Both the position numbers and the translations under genes were made by a program. 10,901 nucleotides of DNA from Cruorifilaria tuberocauda (taxonomy: Eukaryota; Nematoda; Chromadorea; Rhabditida; Onchocercidae): positions 1 to 10,901 of the forward strand of contig JABVXU010001071.1 in the NCBI GenBank assembly GCA_013365365.1, in the 5' to 3' direction. The notes beneath the pieces were generated by a model. The model did no database searches, was not told the DNA's origin, and was given only the letters and a program-made list of their open reading frames with translations. The number at the start of each line of letters is the position of its first letter. The stretch's first letter is position 1. Shown one piece after another: positions 8,024 through 10,901 of this stretch.

Positions 8024-8067
8024 CGATACAGTAGAAGATACAGTAGAAGATCGATACAGTAGAAGAT
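8024..8067. repeat. short tandem repeat of GATACAGTAGAA units
   Basis: Three copies of (CG)ATACAGTAGAAGAT in a row: 8024-8039, 8040-8051 (short) and 8052-8067. A related single copy (GATACGGTAGAAGAT) occurs at about 10824. A loosely similar word in reverse complement lies in the duplicated GATCTTCTG...TTCCG...TATATAT block at 8226-8290. Confidence 0.85.
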
Positions 8068-8069
8068 GG

Positions 8070-9470
8070 AAAGTAAGGAGTTTGAAGTTTCATGTTACAT
8101 CATATCCAAATGAAATTTATTGAATCTTAAAATATCTTTAAGATATAAATATAAAAGAATTAGGGATCTATTCTGAAGCATGAAAGATATTCGGAAAGCG
8201 GAAAAATTTACGGAAGAATAAGTAAGATCTTCTGGCCCTCTGTTTCCGGTTTATATATCGTCGATCTTCTGCTTCCGATATATATATTTGATCAAAAATT
8301 AACTTTTAATAGAGCTATTTCAATGATCTTCTCAACTATCATTAACTATCCCGACCCGGAAAAGTTCCGGTTCACGCACGGTTACGCATCATGCGTCGCC
8401 GGATCTCTTTGAACATAGCGAATCGGATCAACCAACAGGATCAGAGCCTCACTGTTCTATTATTTTATAGTATATGTTATATATGTATCATTTCTAGTAC
8501 GTATTTTATAGTATATAAATATTTTATAGTATTTTATAAGTTTCATTTGTTAGATATCTCATTATTGATATGAGCTCATAGTAGAAGTTTTTCTTTCTCT
8601 CTTTTTTTTCACTTCTTTTTTCTTTCTCAAACTTAGCTAGTAATTAACTTTATAGTTATTTATAACTATTTATTCCATTGTTATCAATTGTTTACCTATC
8701 AATTTTGCGATCCTCGCTGTTCACTTGTTGTTTTTACGATTCTTATTGTTCTCTGTTATCACTTATCTTTTTTTTAGTTTTGTATTTGTTTGATTTCGTT
8801 GCAGTAAATCTTTTTACAATTTACTATTTGATAAAAATTTTCACATTGTATTGATCATTGTTGTTCTTTTGTTTTTTTTTTTTTGAATTTATTTGGAATG
8901 AATTCAGGTTTTTGGATTTTAGATGATTTAGGGATGAAATTTTGTAATCTTCAGCCTTTCCTCCCTCTCTTGTATTTGCAATTTTAATTTCTTTTTCCAC
9001 AAATTGCTTCTTTACAAATTTACATTTTGCAACATTTTTAATTTAGAAATTTATCATTGAAGCTTGTATTTGCTTCTCATTTTTTTATGCCTTTTTAAAT
9101 ATCGTTAAATTAAATTTATGATTATTAAATTCACGATTATTACGATTATTTCTATTGTACTTAGCTATAAATTTATACTATTTAGGATTTCACGGTGGTT
9201 ACAATCAAGTATGATTTGTTTTTTTTCATTTTTTTATTTTTCATTATGATTTTATAGAGAAATATTTGAGAGAAATAGTTTTCAATCCTAAATTTTATGA
9301 GAAAATAGAGCATTATTTGCGAACAAAATTAGCATTGCTGAATAAATAGACAAATTCGAAGTTGAATTTAAAATTTTCAGATTTAAAATTTGGAGATGAA
9401 AATGCTATCAGTAACAAAATTTTATAACAATAGAAATAGAACGATAGCAAATTTAAGTTACATTTAACGG
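8070..9470. other. gene-free AT-rich region with one GC-richer island
   Basis: No gene can be supported. Notable content: an imperfect duplication GATCTTCTG...TTCCGG/TTCCGA...TATATAT at 8226-8290; a GC-richer island at about 8340-8455; several copies of TATTTTATAGTAT at 8459-8540; and many T-runs from 8600 to 9240. The island is open in one plus frame (LSRPGKVPVHARLRIM, then RRRISLNIANRINQQDQSLT) and partly in one minus frame (EALILLVDPIRYVQRD). I recognise neither, and the plus frame turns into AT-repeat translation downstream. Confidence 0.5.
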
Positions 9471-9472
9471 AG

Positions 9473-9646
9473 TGTTAATTTAACGTAACATTATGACTTT
9501 CAGGATACATAATGCTATCCGGTATAAGAATGTTAATTTAATGTACCATTATGACTTTCAGGATACATAAAGCTATCCGGTATAAGAATGTTAATTTAAT
9601 GTACCATTATGACTTTCAGGATACATAAAGCTATCCGGTATAAGAA
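9473..9646. repeat. three tandem copies of a 58-bp unit
   Basis: Copies are 9473-9530, 9531-9588 and 9589-9646, each starting TGTTAATTTAA and ending CTATCCGGTATAAGAA. Copies 2 and 3 are identical as read. Copy 1 differs at three positions (ACGTAAC for ATGTACC; ATAATGCT for ATAAAGCT). Copy 3 contains the last 18 codons and the stop of the minus-strand gene model at 9591-10150, so copies 1 and 2 are duplicated gene ends. The unit is not a multiple of three. Confidence 0.95.
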
Positions 9647-10150
9647 CAGTTTCGATAATATTGCCTTCCGCCCCAAAGCTCATGTAAATAGTGAACGCTT
9701 CACCATTCCTGCAACAAATCAAACAATAAAAGTAAACAGAATACTTAGAAGGAAGTAAGAAAGTAAACGGAATACTTAGAAGGAAATAAGTTCGTTACGG
9801 TGGAAGCATTGCATCGGTGACGATTCCGTCGTTCATCAAAGCATGAAGCATAAAGTTTCCATCTTCGGAACTGCTGTTCCACCATGCGAAGAAGGTACCG
9901 AGATTAACGTCATCACCAATGTAAGCATGCGCATTTCCAATATCAGTCTTCAATAGATTTTCATTTCCGGTTTTTCAGAAACCTTTTTTTTGTGCTTTTC
10001 AGGAAAAACAGCGTAACGGTGACTATTTATGAAAATTACCGGTTGCTCCTTTTGTTGTGACAATTCAGATGACACGGACGTGACGAGGATTGAAAACGTA
10101 AAAAATAACGTAAGGAATGGAAGTGGCACACTTTTCATCGTTGCAATCAT
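9591..10150 (-). CDS. small secreted cysteine-free protein, family not recognised
   Basis: Model: exon 1 10150-10040, exon 2 9947-9799, exon 3 9708-9591 (stop TAA at 9593-9591). From the second Met (10138) this gives 121 residues. A signal peptide (MKSVPLPFLTLFFTFSILVT) is followed by a mature part of about 97 residues with the segments GNAHAYIGDDVNLGTFFAWW, HALMNDGIVTDAMLPPNGEA and FTIYMSFGAEGNIIETVLIP. It has no cysteine and looks beta-rich. GC content and codon use are clearly higher than in the surroundings, supporting real coding.
The exon 2/3 junction is good: GTAACG donor, TTGTTGCAG acceptor, phase 2 kept. The exon 1/2 join is weaker. A GTAATT donor and TTGAAG acceptor keep phase 0, but the acceptor is poor. 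Without that intron, exon 1 stays open to a TGA at 9950-9952 and the frames can be joined only by a one-base shift near 9965-9985, meaning a broken gene or an assembly error. Function unknown. Confidence 0.62.
9731..9790. repeat. 31-bp tandem duplication filling an intron
   Basis: AGTAAACAGAATACTTAGAA... at 9731-9760 is repeated as AGTAAACGGAATACTTAGAA... at 9762-9790 with about two differences. Together they make up two thirds of the 90-bp second intron of the minus-strand gene. The splice sites lie outside the repeat. Confidence 0.9.
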
Positions 10151-10183
10151 TTCTTGAAATGACGTGTGAGATGACGGAACAGA

Positions 10184-10195
10184 CTGCAAATTTAG
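10184..10195 (-). promoter_or_regulatory. splice acceptor before the minus-strand gene
   Basis: On the minus strand the sequence AAATTTGCAG ends at 10184, 33 bases before the Met at 10150. It fits a spliced-leader acceptor, or the end of an intron in a 5' UTR. If used, it removes the upstream in-frame ATG at 10189 and leaves the Mets at 10150 or 10138 as the start. The latter gives the more typical signal peptide. Confidence 0.5.
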
Positions 10196-10276
10196 ATTTA
10201 AGTGTACAATTCAATAGGTTAGTTTGGTGAGATTCAAAATTACAAGATTTGAAACCGATCGGAATAATAGTAGTAA

Positions 10277-10394
10277 TTTAAATTTTAGAGAAAAAAAAAT
10301 GAAAACTAAATAAAAAATTTAAATTTTAGAGAAAAAATGAAAACTAAATAAAAAATTTAAATTTTAGAGAAAAAAAAACGAAAACTAAATAAAA
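10277..10394. repeat. three-copy A-rich tandem repeat (about 40 bp)
   Basis: Units start at 10277, 10318 and 10356. Each reads TTTAAATTTTAGAG, an A-run, then GAAAACTAAATAAAA. Lengths differ (41, 38 and 39) mainly through the A-run. It lies about 90 bases upstream of the minus-strand gene's acceptor. Confidence 0.93.
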
Positions 10395-10901
10395 TTCGTG
10401 GACTAAAGAGCATGCATATCAAAGTTCTCTGTAAAATGAATGATTTTTGCTTCATGCAAATGTGCCATAATTCCGAAAAAGAAAAAAAAAACTTCCAAAA
10501 AAAAAAAAAACAATACATTTCGATCGATAGAATCTATTAAATTTGCAGCAATGCTCAATTTCTTTTGCTTTCGGGAATTTCAGTTGGATGAGTCTGATTC
10601 ATTTTGCATCAAGTAAACTAATGATAGGTTTTATTATCAACAAACTTGATATATTCTTTATTGGATTGACCGTTAAAGACTTAAATTAGGCTTTCATCTT
10701 CCAATGAACTCAGTTTTTGATACGAAAGTACTGTAACTTAAGTTGCAAATCTTAAGTCGTTTTTGTAGTCAGGTTTGTAAAGAGATGTCATACGTGATAA
10801 CAGTATTACGAGAATTTTGATAGATACGGTAGAAGATTTGATAAATTACGACTGATGGATGGATGGTTATTCGATGATTAACTTATATTTACATATACTT
10901 T
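10395..10901. other. gene-free stretch at window end
   Basis: AT-rich, with A-runs at about 10480-10511. I see no exon with splice signals, no tRNA and no repeat longer than a few units. If the minus-strand gene has a promoter it lies here, but nothing identifies it. Confidence 0.5.

Noticed and set aside
8340..8455. A tRNA or rRNA fragment in the GC-richer island
   Set aside because: I could not fit a cloverleaf or T-loop (no GGTTCGAATCC-type box) and recognised no rRNA core sequence.
8391..8573. Plus-strand frame starting MRRRISLNIANRINQQ as a small protein
   Set aside because: Only the first third lies in the GC-richer island. The rest translates a TATTTTATAGTAT repeat, and there are no splice or start signals.
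9473..9646. A CRISPR array or satellite
   Set aside because: The 58-bp units are directly abutting with no spacers, number only three, and one is part of a coding exon.
9591..10150. Assigning the minus-strand protein to a sperm-motility (MFP2-like) or other known nematode family
   Set aside because: The resemblance was only impressionistic. I could not match a defined motif, and the protein has a signal peptide, so no family is claimed.

Overview
The window reads as nuclear DNA of a parasitic nematode, most likely a filarial (Onchocercidae-type) worm. It is very AT-rich, full of homopolymer runs and short repeats. Its genes are split by small introns with nematode splice sites (acceptors of the TTTTCAG/TTCCAG type). 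The clearest gene encodes a CAP/SCP-domain secreted protein of the venom allergen-like (VAL/ASP) family that nematodes expand and filariae secret. There are no operons, no bacterial genes with clear identity, no tRNA or rRNA that I can see, and no CRISPR.

Layout. Positions 1-120 and 4068-4187 form an almost perfect inverted repeat (119 of 120 bases). It bounds about 4 kb of degenerate sequence: a 36-bp minisatellite (about 1221), a broken coding relic of unknown origin (1855-2271), an 8-bp repeat (2254), a snap-back element (2435-2681), and the last two exons of a dead VAL copy (2918-3334). From about 3950 to 5650 the VAL upstream region is present twice in tandem, about 0.97 kb apart. The first copy ends in a stop-broken first exon (4529) and is followed by an inverted relic of the same exon (about 4627-4680). 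The second copy leads into the one intact VAL gene, six exons from 5592 to 7459, 227 residues, with every CAP cavity residue in place. Its 3' flank (7460 to about 7960) again matches the flank of the dead copy.

The stretch 7960-9470 is AT-rich with simple repeats and one sharply GC-richer island (8340-8455) that I cannot identify. On the minus strand, 10150 to 9591, there is a second, unrelated gene model: a small secreted protein with a signal peptide, no cysteines and two or three exons. I do not recognise its family. Its last exon runs into a 3 x 58-bp tandem repeat, and its second intron is itself mostly a 31-bp tandem duplication. The tail of the window holds a three-copy A-rich repeat (10277-10394) and no gene.

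Taken together, this is a VAL gene-family locus shaped by tandem and inverted duplication, decay and repeat growth, with one functional VAL gene. The two live genes both make secreted products, but nothing in the sequence shows that they act together.
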